DNA of 64,000 bases from Gadus chalcogrammus (Eukaryota; Chordata; Actinopteri; Gadiformes; Gadidae): positions 16,936,026 to 17,000,025 of the forward strand of contig NC_079413.1 of assembly GCF_026213295.1 (NCBI RefSeq), read 5' to 3'. The notes under the pieces were generated by a model, which saw nothing but the letters and a program-made list of their open reading frames with translations, was not told the origin of the DNA and did no database searches. A program made the translations under genes and the position numbers. Below are positions 32,855 to 44,100 of this stretch, in pieces. Numbering within the stretch: the first letter of the stretch is position 1; every line of letters begins with the position of its first letter.

Positions 32855-33845
32855 TAGGGATGGGAATTGATAAGAATTTCACGATTCCGATTCCGATTCC
32901 GATTCTGCTTATCGATCCGATTCCTTATCGATTCTCTTATCGATTCTCATTGGGTGAGAAAATAAGTATAAATGTGTTTGTTTGCATTACATCTCTTTAA
33001 TATCTGATCAGAAGTGCTTCTAGTATTAGGAAATTGTACATTTTCAAATCAATTGGTCTGGACGAAAAAATATATGTTTCGCTTTTTAAGCCCAAATGCC
33101 ATCATTATGTGCCATACAACTAAAAACACAGACTGAAAACAGCCAAGTAAGAGCTTGTGCCTTTTGGAATTCTAACAGTGCTCATTTGCATTCAACTTGT
33201 AACAAAATTAAACTGACATAAACAAAATGTAGCATTGATTAGACAGAGATTTATTAGATGGGCCTACGTAATAAACCGTTGGAACACACAAGACCGGAAA
33301 CCATAGCAATGCCGGTAAACAAACCCCGAGAAGCCCAATCCCTATGAGAGCTCCCCACACTACGGCCATCCGGAGGCGACAGAGCTGTTGGCCGTGATAT
33401 TATCTATACAATTATAATATAGTATATAATATATTATATAGTAGTATATAGAGTTTGACGGCTGAACGCGGATTGGCTGTTACGTTACACATGTCACTCA
33501 GTTATCACGCTGTTGAACGCTGATTGGCTGTCATCACGACAAAAACTTGTCATCGGTTTTCTCCCGCGAAAAACTCGCCCTTATACGCGTCTCTACGTTC
33601 ACTTTGTATGGGATCTTGTCGCCCCGTCGCGTTTGGTGTGAACGCACAATGCGATTCTTCCTTGGCGGCGACATGTTTGCTGCGTTCTGAACCAAATCAA
33701 AGCAGCGTGTGTGTGACGTCACGACGCATTTGCCGCGACCGGAACCGACAAGCGGAATCGTTAAGCAGGCTTGCTAACGATTCCAAGGAATCGGTTGACT
33801 CGGAACCGGTTCTGAACAAGAACCGGTTCTCGATTCCCATCCCTA
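32855..33845. mobile_element. non-autonomous hAT element inside the tRNA array
   Basis: 991 bp with inverted ends TAGGGATGGGAATTGA and TCGATTCCCATCCCTA. An exact 8-bp duplication, AACACAAC, flanks it (32847-32854 and 33846-33853). TAGGG-type ends with an 8-bp duplication define hAT. No transposase frame was recognised. The frame 33524-34000 crosses the element end and is fortuitous. Confidence 0.9.
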
Positions 33846-34149
33846 AACACAACACACCATCATGGTTACTGCTCTCGTATGTTCAAATGTCCGTACAACA
33901 TGGACCGATAATAAACCCCAGCTACCATGCGCTGAATCGTTACCATAGTTACATGGATTACACTACTTACATAAACGAATGCACCGACACGGACGTGTAA
34001 ACACACAGATTGAGACAGAAAGACACCCCTCTCATTTCCCCTTTCTACTACCCCAAAGAAGCCAGCCAGTCACTTTGAGTTTAAACCTCCTTACCTTTTC
34101 CAAATGTTCTCCATATTACAAAGTTTGAACAGATAATCAGAATCAACGA

Positions 34150-34215
34150 GAACCCACGCCTCCAGAGGAGACTGCGACCTGAACGCATCGCCTTAGACCG
34201 CTCGGCCATCCAGAC
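34150..34215 (-). pseudogene. truncated tRNA-Leu, copy 15
   Basis: Shared 3' deletion and the same CGCATCGCC change as copy 10, so the two descend from one duplicated unit. Confidence 0.8.
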
Positions 34216-34548
34216 GTTTTTCATCAGACCCTTTGAATCAATCAACACAAAACGCCATCATGGTTACTGCTCTCGTATGTTCAAATGTGCGTAAAACATG
34301 GACCGATAATAAACCCCAGCAACCATGCGCTGTAACGTTACCATAGTTACATGGGTTACACTACTTACATAAACTAATGCACACGCACGCACACAGATTG
34401 AGACGCAGACACCCATCTCATTAACCATTTCCACTACCAGACATTAGCCTGCGAGTCACTTTGAGTTTAAAACTCCTTACCTTTTCCAAATTTTCTCCAT
34501 ATTACCAAGTTTGAACAGATAATCACAATCAACGAGATCCATATGTCT

Positions 34549-34631
34549 TGTCAGAAGTGGGATTCGAACCCACGCCTCCAGAGGAGACTGCGACCTGAAC
34601 GCAGCGCCTTAGACCGCTCGGCCATCCTGAC
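34549..34631 (-). tRNA. tRNA-Leu(CAG) copy 16, intact
   Basis: Identical to copies 9 and 14 over the mature 83 nt. No T-run close to the 3' end on the minus strand. Last unit before the array is cut by the long-TIR transposon. Confidence 0.9.
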
Positions 34632-34929
34632 GTTTTACATCACACCCTTCGAATCAATTAACACAAAACGCCATCATGGTTACTGCTCTCGTATGTTCAA
34701 ATGTCCGTAGAACATGGACCGATAATAAACCCCAGCAACCATGGGCTGTAACCTATGGGGCGCCGTTTGTAAAAACTCTGTTACATTTTTTTAGCTGATA
34801 CATTTTCAACACTAGCTCACTTTCCTCACATTTAGCGCATTTTCCTCACATTTGAGAGAAATTCGTGTAAAACAACATGTTATATTTAATTGTCAACAAT
34901 ATGTTCAAATGTACAAAATCCATGTTAGA

Positions 34930-35225
34930 AATTATATCTAAATGTTAAATTTATATCTAAATGTTAAATGTTAAATCTAAATGTTAAATCTAAATCTAAA
35001 TGTTACATTTATATCTAAATGTTAAATCTAAATCTAAATGTTAAATCTAAATCTAAATGTTATATATAAATATAGATGTTAAATGTTAAATGTAAATGTT
35101 AAATCTATATCTAAATGTTAAATGTTAAATCTAAATGTTAAATCTAAATCTAAATGTTAAATCTAAATCTAAATGTTAAATGTTAAATCTAAATGTTAAA
35201 TGTTAAATCTAAATGTTAACTCTAA
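34930..35225. repeat. TTAAATCTAAATG minisatellite-like array
   Basis: Short irregular repeats of 7-13 bp built from AAATGTT and AAATCT. The inverse array is at about 47215-47530 in the right terminal repeat, with a different number of units. Confidence 0.85.
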
Positions 35226-35381
35226 ATGTGTCGCCAAGTGTAAAGCTAAATATTTAGAAAATATTCAAATCCCCAATGAAACCACGCCCGCTTCAAATCG
35301 CGCGGCGAAGATCGAGCGGCAAAGATCGAGCGGCAAAGTCAAAGACAAAGAAGACAAAGACAAAGACAAAGACAAGCAGGC

Positions 35382-37550
35382 ATGGCCGGACGATCTCTGG
35401 GAGTCCTGGACATCGAACGGGTGGTCATTGCAGCTGTACGGGCTGCACTCCAGGGTGTAGCTCCCCCAGTCCAGTCCACATCAGCAACGGTAAGTTAAGT
35501 TGTTTTAATTTGATTATTAATTATTAATTAATTCTTTATGCAGACGAGGGGGTTAGCCACTGTTAGCTAACCCAGCCAGTTAGCTGTGTGGTATATGCTA
35601 GCTGAAGTTTTGTTATCCACTCCACTGTAAGGACTCTCTGTAGCCTAGTTGACTTAGTGATTACCAGTGACAAAACCGACCACTTACTCTATGAAGCCTG
35701 TGCTGTGGTTAACATGTGTAATATTAACGTACTTTGCCGCTATATCTCACATCTAAAATGCGGGCTCTTGTTTCAGGTTTCAACACCAGCGGTGCCCAGT
35801 GCCTCAGGCACTTCCAACTTTGCCACCACCGTCACATCACTGAGATCAGTAAGTTGTGATATAATAGCTGGATAACGTTTATGTTACCCTGAGAAGAATA
35901 CAACTATTGATATAAAATAACTGGTTAATATTGAAGTTCAACACTGGTAATTTGAGGATCAGGGCTACAACTAACAATTCGTTTCATAATCGATTAATCT
36001 GATGGTTATATTCTCGATTAATCTATTAGTTGTTTGGTCCATAAAATGATAAAATGTTGATCGCTATTTCCCAAAGTTCAAGATGACATACTCGTTGTCT
36101 TGTTCTGTCCACAACCTAAGGATATTTAGTTTACTGTCAAACGGGACTAAAGAAACCAATACATATTATAAATAAAGGTTGTTGGTGTTATTATTATTTG
36201 AGATACTGGAATAAGATCATTTTTACTCAAACCGATTATCAATTATGAAAATAGTTGGCTATTAGTTTAATTGTTAACTAATCAATAATCGTTGCAGCTG
36301 TAAGTAGGAATATGTAAATTGTAATGTGATGTGTAGTAACTTGTGTGGAATATTATGATTACATCCTATGCATGGCAAAAAAACAAGTTATGATATTAGT
36401 GATTGTCATATCTGTTTTTTCCTTTTTTCTTTTTTTTAGGGTGAACATACTTTAATCTCCAAAGAAGACATTGAGGGTTTGCTGCTGCTAGGTACAACAC
36501 TTTCTGAAGTAGCTTCAATCCTGCGGATCTCCAGACCCACATTATACAAGCTCATGCGGGTATATAACATAAGACGCACAAAATTTTGTAACCTTTCTGA
36601 TGAGGAGTTGGAATGCAACTATATGTGAGATAAAAGCAGAACATCCACATGTAGGAGAAGTTATGCTTAATGGACATTTGCGTGCCAGAAACATTGTGGT
36701 GCAGCGACGTCGTCTCAGAGACTCCGTTCAACGGGTTGATGGTGCTGGTGTTGAGTCCAGGAGAACAACAACTATACAAAGACGAGTATACACTGTGCCT
36801 TGTCCAAACTATATATGGCACATAGATGGAAATCATAAACTGATAAGATGGAAATTAGTTGTACATGGGGCAATGGATGGTTACAGTAGAATGTTAACGT
36901 TTCTCCAGTGTTCCAACAACAATCGGGCTGAAACTGTCATGAACCACTTCAGTTCAGCCATCAGCAAACATGGCCGGCCCCTTCATATTAGAACTGATCA
37001 TGGAGGGGAGAATGTCCAGGTTTGGGAAGACATGAGCATGCACAGAGGTGAACATTCTGTGTTGACTGGAAGCTCTGTACATAACCAGCGAATTTAACGA
37101 TTCAATCGGGACTTGAACAGAAACTGCAGTCATGTGTTTGCACCCATTTTCTATGACTTAGAGTCAATGGAGGCTTTGAATGTGGACAATGATACAGATT
37201 TATTTTCTCTTCATTATGTGTACATTCCCAGGATCAATCGCACAATAGATGAGTTTAAATCTGCATTTAACAATCATTCCATTTCCTCTGAAGGAAACAG
37301 GACCCCAGTTCAGCTTTTTACACTGGACAGACATCTTCTGTTACTAAACTACCCAGAATCAGCAGCTGAGGAAAGAACAGTGGACTCAGTATCAACTCCT
37401 CTTGCACATTACTCATTTTGCCCACTTAACCAGCAGGACTTGCAAGAATTGGTTGTTACAGTAAACCCACTTGAGAATGACGGTAATAAGGGAAAAACAT
37501 TGTATCACAGAGTACAGGAATTTGTATTACACAAAATTGTAAATATGTAA
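35382..37550 (+). pseudogene. spliced rve/DDE integrase gene of the long-TIR transposon
   Basis: Exon 1 is 35382-35489 (MAGRSLGVLDIERVV, donor GTAAGT). Exon 2 is 35777-35848 (after TTTCAG, donor GTAAGT). Exon 3 starts at 36440 after TTTTTTAG. All junctions are phase 0. Exon 3 opens with a helix-turn-helix (LISKEDIEGLLLLGTTLSEV, then RISRPTLYKLMRVY) and continues to an rve core: first D in YIWHIDGNHK and second D in HIRTDHGGEN. Where the third acidic residue is expected, in RI-x-RFNRD, there is a TAA stop (37096-37098). A separate frameshift lies near 36615. The C-terminal part runs to 37550 (RINRTIDEFKSAFNNH). It would be the element's transposase and is not functional here. Confidence 0.8.
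35960..36300. mobile_element. hAT-type MITE within the left terminal repeat
   Basis: About 340 bp from CAGGGCTACAACTAAC to AATCGTTGCAGCTG, with the TAATCGATTAATC motifs and central GTTTGGTCCATAAAATG typical of an abundant teleost MITE. Its counterpart in the right repeat is at about 46150-46487, so it was inserted before the repeats were last made equal. Confidence 0.7.
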
Positions 37551-37554
37551 ATTG

Positions 37555-37714
37555 ACCAATTGACTATCAAAATAGTTCAATCAATTCAATAGTTGATAAC
37601 TAATCATCTCAGTTCTAAAATATATATATATACATTTATATACATATATTTTAGAACTGAGATGATTACTTATCAACTATTGAATTGATTGAACTATTTT
37701 GATAGTCAATTGGT
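37555..37714. repeat. 160-bp near-perfect palindrome
   Basis: ACCAATTGACTATCAAAATAG...CTATTTTGATAGTCAATTGGT: two arms of about 78 bp around an AT-rich centre. It begins five bases after the integrase stop. The arm sequence resembles the end of the hAT MITE at 35960-36300, so it may be two MITE ends fused head to head. A strong hairpin is expected in RNA or single-stranded DNA. Confidence 0.85.
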
Positions 37715-39760
37715 AGTCATTTTGTGAAAAAAATAATCTGATTCCAGTTTAATTGTGAATTCTTGCGTCAGTTTATTCCCGTGTGTGTCTCAGTATATCC
37801 ACCTGTAGAGGATCTCCATGTGTACTTCTCTAATCCTCTCAAACCTGTGAATAAGTGATTTTGGAAAACACAAGTTTATATCATGCCAGAACAGTGAAAG
37901 TCGAGCAACCAACTTGTAACTTGCTTTGTAAGATGACTAACACCTGTGAACTTTATGAAAATATTAAAGATATACTTTTTTCTTTTGAAATTCCTCTCTT
38001 CAATTTTTTTCCATGAACTTTTATCACCTGTTGATATTGGACAAGAAAAGCACAACGTTTTTTTTGCAAGTGGCTTTTAATCGTTTTAACACTAGCAACG
38101 CCGGGCCATTTTTATTTACTACTAGCGCCACAAGAGGGGTCAAATGACCCCTAAATCATTTGAATGAGAGGCTGTGCATTTGCACATAATGATCACTAGG
38201 TGGCGCCAATGAGCTATTACCGCGTGAGCGCCACATGTGTGTGTGCGTCACAAGCCTAGTCCTCACGATTTTGTCATAAATGTACATATATGAAGCACAA
38301 ACAGCCTATATTTTCACTACGGGTTTAAGATTAAATGATGCAAATAAAGTAATTAAATTAATTGAGAAATGCCTACATTGTTATCGTGGATATTTTCTCA
38401 ACACATATTAATAAAAATATATGTACTCCATCATCCAGCTGAGTGGTCTAGATTCTGCCCTGCAATTCGGGCGACCCGAATTCACGTCCTTGGTACGTCA
38501 TTTAATTCTTGCCGTTGGTTTATTTTTGTAATTTCCTTTATATCAGAGAAATGAGTCTTAACAATTTACTTTTTATGTAATAAATATCTTACAGTATCCC
38601 TAGAACCCAAATATTCCTGGCAAAAACTCATGGTAAAGTTAACGTTAATATTAATGTAACTGATAAGCCTTTGTCACAATGACAAAGACACTGCATGGGA
38701 AATTGCAGCCACATAAATTCCATTCAGGTGACTTTCGCGGCAGGCAACGGCAAGAATGAAATGACGTACCCAGGACGCGAACTCGGGTCGACCGTATTGC
38801 AGGGCAGATGCTAAACCAGTCAGCCAACTGCTGGTTCACAACTTTGATGGAATACATGGGTCTTGATCTCTCAGCCACACCCAGTGTCTATTGTCTATGC
38901 TAGGGTACTTATCTATTCATTCAAAAATAATGTAACAATTTGCATTTGATAGTAGCAAATTATATATTGCAATAGTTTGAGCAGTGTGTCAACTCATTTT
39001 TATATCATTCTATATTTTTACATCCTTTTTTTTTAAATATATTTTTCAATTATATTAATAAAATAAAAAATCTATAAACTTTGAATTATAATTATTTTAA
39101 TGTCACGCAATCGACCCGCACTACTCTCGCGGTCGACCAGTCGATCGCGGTCGACGTATTGGCCACCTCTGTCTGTGTCTGTCTGCCTGTCTGTATATCT
39201 ACCTATAGATATCAATCTTATTCACTTCAGTATGTCCCCTTGCGACCTCTGCTGACAAAGGAAGAGCATTGCATCCTTGGAAAAAAAAACAATTACATAG
39301 GAATACATAAAAAATGCTCTATAATAGCTTTCCCGGTCTGAAAAAAAAAAGTATGAACACAGGGTTGTGCAACAAACATACTTAGGAAAAGTCAAGAAAG
39401 TAGGGATTTGGAACGTGATCGTGTGCAAAGATATATTTTATTTTAACTCACACCTGTGAGTCTATAGGAACCGGGCACTTATTTGAAATACTGCATTTAA
39501 ATAATTTAACGGAATGAAAACAATAGTCTGTCTGATACAGCTAAAATGAATAATGAATATTAATCAGACAACACACCTGAGAATAATTAATAAAAACACG
39601 AGTAAACCGTCGTCCAAACTATATATGACACATAGTTCAGATCAGAGTTTAGGTGAAACAACATTTTAACTCAAACAACATGCTACACCAGATTCTAAAC
39701 AAGTCCACCCATTAAAAGATCTGGGCTCCAAATGTACAGTCCAAGCATTTTTTTTCGAGA
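37715..39760. other. non-coding interior of the long-TIR transposon with an inverted tRNA-like pair
   Basis: No protein gene recognised. Two inverted segments (about 38428-38520 and 38729-38835) share CTGCCCTGCAAT, CGACCCGA and TACGTCATTT. They carry box-A-like (GCTGACTGGTTTAGC) and box-B-like (GAGTTCGCGTCC) stretches, so they could be tRNA-derived or the two arms of a small transposon. Near 38085-38150 sequence such as GAGGGGTCAAATGACCCC suggests another transposon end. Confidence 0.45.
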
Positions 39761-41085
39761 CTACACAGCACTAAAAATTGATCCATTCATGAGAGCCACC
39801 AGACAATTGTAATCAAACTCATCGTCATCTGCCAGATTCTTTCTATTAACAAAGATCTGAAGCTCATTTGAGCAGGTGTGAGCAATGAGGAGGTGCTTCG
39901 TGTCATCATGAACAAAAGTCAGTTTTGGACTGGGAGAAAATCCAATTGCAGGAACTTTGCTGCTTCCCGTTGCAAAGGCTAGGATGTGTCCAGGATTCAA
40001 TGTCAGGATAAACACATTTTCTGCCTCAGTGAGGTTCCTGCCGTTAAGATGTTCCCCAAGCTCCTTCTCTACAAGGTTGAAAAGTTTCAGAACAAAATAA
40101 TATATATAGACATTATAATTGTATCTACAAAACAGAATTGTCATATAGCTTGACTTCAAAATATGTAGATAACATGACATGTATGACGTACCATGACACG
40201 TCATAGTGAAATGTGAAATTACATATTGTAATTATCCTCAACATAGGTAGGAGAATGTAGAAATAAGGCAGAGCAAACACTTATCACAAATGCCTATTGT
40301 AACACTTATGACTGCAGTAGGATACTGAATACATTGTACTATGACATGCACTGCAATATCTTCTACATCTAGGGTTCTCAAACCAGTCCTTGAATAAACC
40401 ATCCATGCCACATATTTGCTCTATTCCACCACCAGGACACCTTATTCAGCCAATCAAGACACTTGTTTAGGATTAGAGGTGTAACAATTAATCCATTAGT
40501 TAACTATTAAATTAATTAACAACTATTTTGATAATCAATTAATCGGTAGGAACGATTCTGAGTCCAGCTTCCTAAATGTGAATTTTTCTCGTTTGTTCTG
40601 ACTGTAAACTGAATATTTGGGGCTATGGACAGAATAAGATACTTGAGGATGTCATATTGAGGTTTGGATGACAGTTAAACATTTTTCAAGTGTCTGATTT
40701 TATGGACCAAACTAATCAATTAAAAAACATTTGGCAGATTAATTGATAATGAAAATAATGGTTAGCAAATTTAGTTTATCAGGGAAGAGATTATTTTTTT
40801 AATCCATGCTACATTTGACATCCATTTACCTTGTACACAGTGAAGAAACTCTCTGAATTTAACCACCATTAACTCCTCTCTTGGTCTTTTGTTACTTCCC
40901 AGAACAGAGTAGTTGGGTTTCAGGAGGGTAGCCACAACATCTGCTGGGACATCACTGGGTTCTTCGGGCATATCAAGAAGGACCCTAAGGCAAGGCCTTT
41001 CTTTCAGGAGTGGCAGAACCTGTGATCCATCATCCAAATACATATTGATAACATAGTTATAGCATACTTAGTGTTTTACAGTAAG

Positions 41086-41140
<55 letters not shown>

Positions 41141-44100
41141 CAAAGCGATTGGGGTGGTGGGCAAGTAATGTAGTCGGTGTCTGAACACTCGTGCGATCTG
41201 TAGATAATTCACATTGTTTATTTTGAATGGGACTGAACAGTGTTCCAGTGTGCTATAAAATCATGCACAAGCAATTCACCATCTGTTGTACACTACAATG
41301 CAATTAGTTACATTTAAGTCTAAACTTACCTCGTAGTACTTCAAACCCTCAACTAACTGATCATAGCAGCTCTGTCGTTGAATGACGACATGGAAAAGTA
41401 TTGCATTCTGCACAAATGCATCTTTGTTGTCCATGCTGACTGGGTTCGGAAGACCTTCGAGTTGGTATCTCCATGAGTCACAGCATTCCACTGCTTGCTC
41501 CAGCTCCTCTGTGGTTAATGCTTGATCAACCTTAAGGTGCAATCGAAAAATAAGGATATGATAGATGCATTCAGAATTTAAATAAATGCCTCAGAAACTG
41601 GGATTGAAGCGAATAACATTTTATCACACTCATATCATACCTTCTTCAGGGCTTCTCTCAGTTCCATGTCAGCTACATCATCTGGAGTGACCTTCAACTG
41701 AAAGATGTGTCCTGTCAGAAGGTAGTCCACTACCAGAGGAGAAAGGAGGGCTGGAGGTTCACCACCCTGGACGATGATGGTAGACATCATCTGTCCAATA
41801 GTGCGGTACACTCCATTCTGCACATGAGAAATGTTCATTCTTGGAGTGAAGCCATTTAGAGACTCTAGGACAAAAGGACAAAAAGCAATTTGTTTATTCA
41901 GTAAAGACAACTAGAATCACTCAAGATATCATACAATAATCTGAATACCATTAACCTATAACAGAAAAACTGTATATGGAATAGAATTTTAGAATAGGCA
42001 AAAACAAATTTATACTGCATGCATAAACTGCAAGGGATTGGCATAAAGTTACATGTTACAAGGTTTATTGAAGATGTGTTGGGTTTTAAGTTTTTGAGTA
42101 CCCATTTTCATTCAGATATCTATTATCTTGAGGTGAGAAGTCAAGGGCATAAATTTAGCCTAACTTATTATTTGTTATTGCTATTTAGCCCCCTTCCAAC
42201 AAGCTAGCATGACCACTATAGCCTCTGAAAGACAGAAATGTCGACAAAGAAAGCCAGTATCCTTTAATTGGCTAATAAAGCGCCAATTATGTATGTTACC
42301 CAAACTTTAAGAGGGCAGCTTACCCAGTATGCAAGTAAAATAATTGTACCACCACAGCACAGAAGTACATTTGATGTAAAGTACATAACAATTATGCAAA
42401 AAAAAAAAAAGATTACCTTCAAATGCTCCACTCTCTTTGAAGATGGCTTTCACAAGCAGACGGAAGAATTCTCGCCGTGGCCCTCCGAGGTCTTCTCCAT
42501 CTTCGTTGGTGCCTTCGTCACTGGCAAAGGTGACATACAGCAGATCGGTGCACTCAGTGAATTTCCGTCTACTAAACTGTCGGAGGGCAGTTGTCCACAC
42601 GTTCCCTCGGCTGATGTAGATTGGTCTGTATGCATCTGTGACAACCCTCTCACTGTGAGCTTTCACAATTCCTGTCATTTCTTCTATGCTCAATCTTTCT
42701 GCAAACCTTCAGAACATAAAGGATAATGATTATTACCAGCACACATGAAAGCCACACTGACCACTCTAATTTTGACTGGTGCAACACTGAAAGTTAAAAA
42801 TGAGCAAAGCAAGTATACCTTGAATCCTGTAAGGGCTGCACAGACTCTTCTAAAAGACTGCGTCTGATGGCCTCCTCAATGGCTTCATCTTCTTCAATAT
42901 CAATAGGACTGTTAATTAAGACACAAGGATAAAAGATTCATTCCCTAACAAAATGGACCAACATAAAATGTAACAAATATTACATGAGAACCTTAAGTTA
43001 ATACATATAACTGTACATGAAATCTGCAAAGTGATTCATAGCTTCATTTGGCCCTCGCTGTCCCTGTAGGTCCATCCCATCATCGGATGGAGGAGCACTG
43101 GCTTCCACCCTCTCTTGCCTCTCACAGTGTTCGCTCTGGGCTCTGGACGGTGCATGTCTCTGAGTCACTACATAAAGAGAATCTACTCAGTAACTCTTAA
43201 TAATAACCTAAACAATACTTTCAATCCATTGATGCAAATTATGCTACACTGTTTTTTAGGGGTGGGAATCTCTTGGCACCTCACGATTTGATTCCGATTA
43301 TGAGGTAAACGATTAGATTCTAAACCGATTATCGATGCAACAAAAAAATTTACCGGTATGAACATTTCCATGCGTGATTTTCAAAAATATATAAACACAT
43401 CTGAGTTTGCTACCACTTCCTACTTTTGTGATGACCATCAAAGACATCAACAGATGAATTCACTTATCTAATATTTTATTAGAGAAAAAGCTTTTGTCAC
43501 AAATATGACTTTCTATGAACAATGCAATAATCAATGCAGCTTGCATTACAACACAATATGGAAGTTTGTAAAAAATAGGGTTCAGTTTTATTTTCTATGT
43601 CAAAGAAAAAGCTGCTCTTGAATTAGAAGGAGTTCTTGTGTCTGGCTGTGAGTTTGCGTGCATGCTATGCGTAGGCTGAATCGCAATCGTGTCAAAACAA
43701 ATCAGATTGGCCAATAAAAAAAAGGTAATTCCGATTATTAATTTATCTGCATTGAGACAGAATCATTCTAGAGAGAATCGCGATGCATCGAAGAATAGAT
43801 TATTATTCCCAACCCTACTATTTTCACTCCACACAAATAATAACGGTTTTGTTTCAATAAGTTCAATAATGCAATAAGTCACCAATTCATCACAAAAATC
43901 AAGTCAGATCAGAAATTAACCTGCAAAGTGATTCATAGCTTCTAGGGATGCAAATTATCGAGTAATTCATTAATCGATAGTTGTTTCATCTTATCGATCG
44001 ATGATCGATTCATTGATAAACGGCAATTCTTCTCTGAAGCTGAATTTCCTTCTGAATGTGACACATCTCATCTCATCGTCATCCGCTTATCCGGGGTCGG

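Larger units (their letters stand above)
26982..34753 (-). repeat. tandem array of tRNA-Leu(CAG) units
   Basis: Sixteen units with a period of about 400-430 bp. Each has a spacer (containing GGACCGATAATAAACCCCAGC, CACCCCTCTCATT and CTTTGAGTTTAAA) and one minus-strand tRNA-Leu(CAG) gene or remnant. Three copies are perfect (30614, 32735, 34549), several have one to four changes, and five share the same deletion of the 3' acceptor/T-arm part. A larger 1.22-kb period is visible: 28727-28924 and 29947-30144 are identical over their length. A hAT element (32855-33845) interrupts the array, and the long-TIR transposon at 34754 cuts off its right end in mid-unit. Confidence 0.93.
34754..36300 (+). 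repeat. left long terminal inverted repeat
   Basis: Contains the terminal TATGGGG, a TAAATCTAAATGT-type low-complexity array (about 34930-35220), two leader exons (35382-35489, 35777-35848) and a hAT MITE (35960-36300). All of these recur inverted at 46150-47721. Confidence 0.88.

Noticed and set aside
33524..34000. 158-codon frame crossing the hAT end into the tRNA array
   Set aside because: It spans a transposon junction and array spacer; no domain and no conservation between units.
34930..35225. Possible CRISPR-like array
   Set aside because: Units are irregular AT-rich minisatellite repeats without unique spacers, in a eukaryotic transposon terminal repeat.
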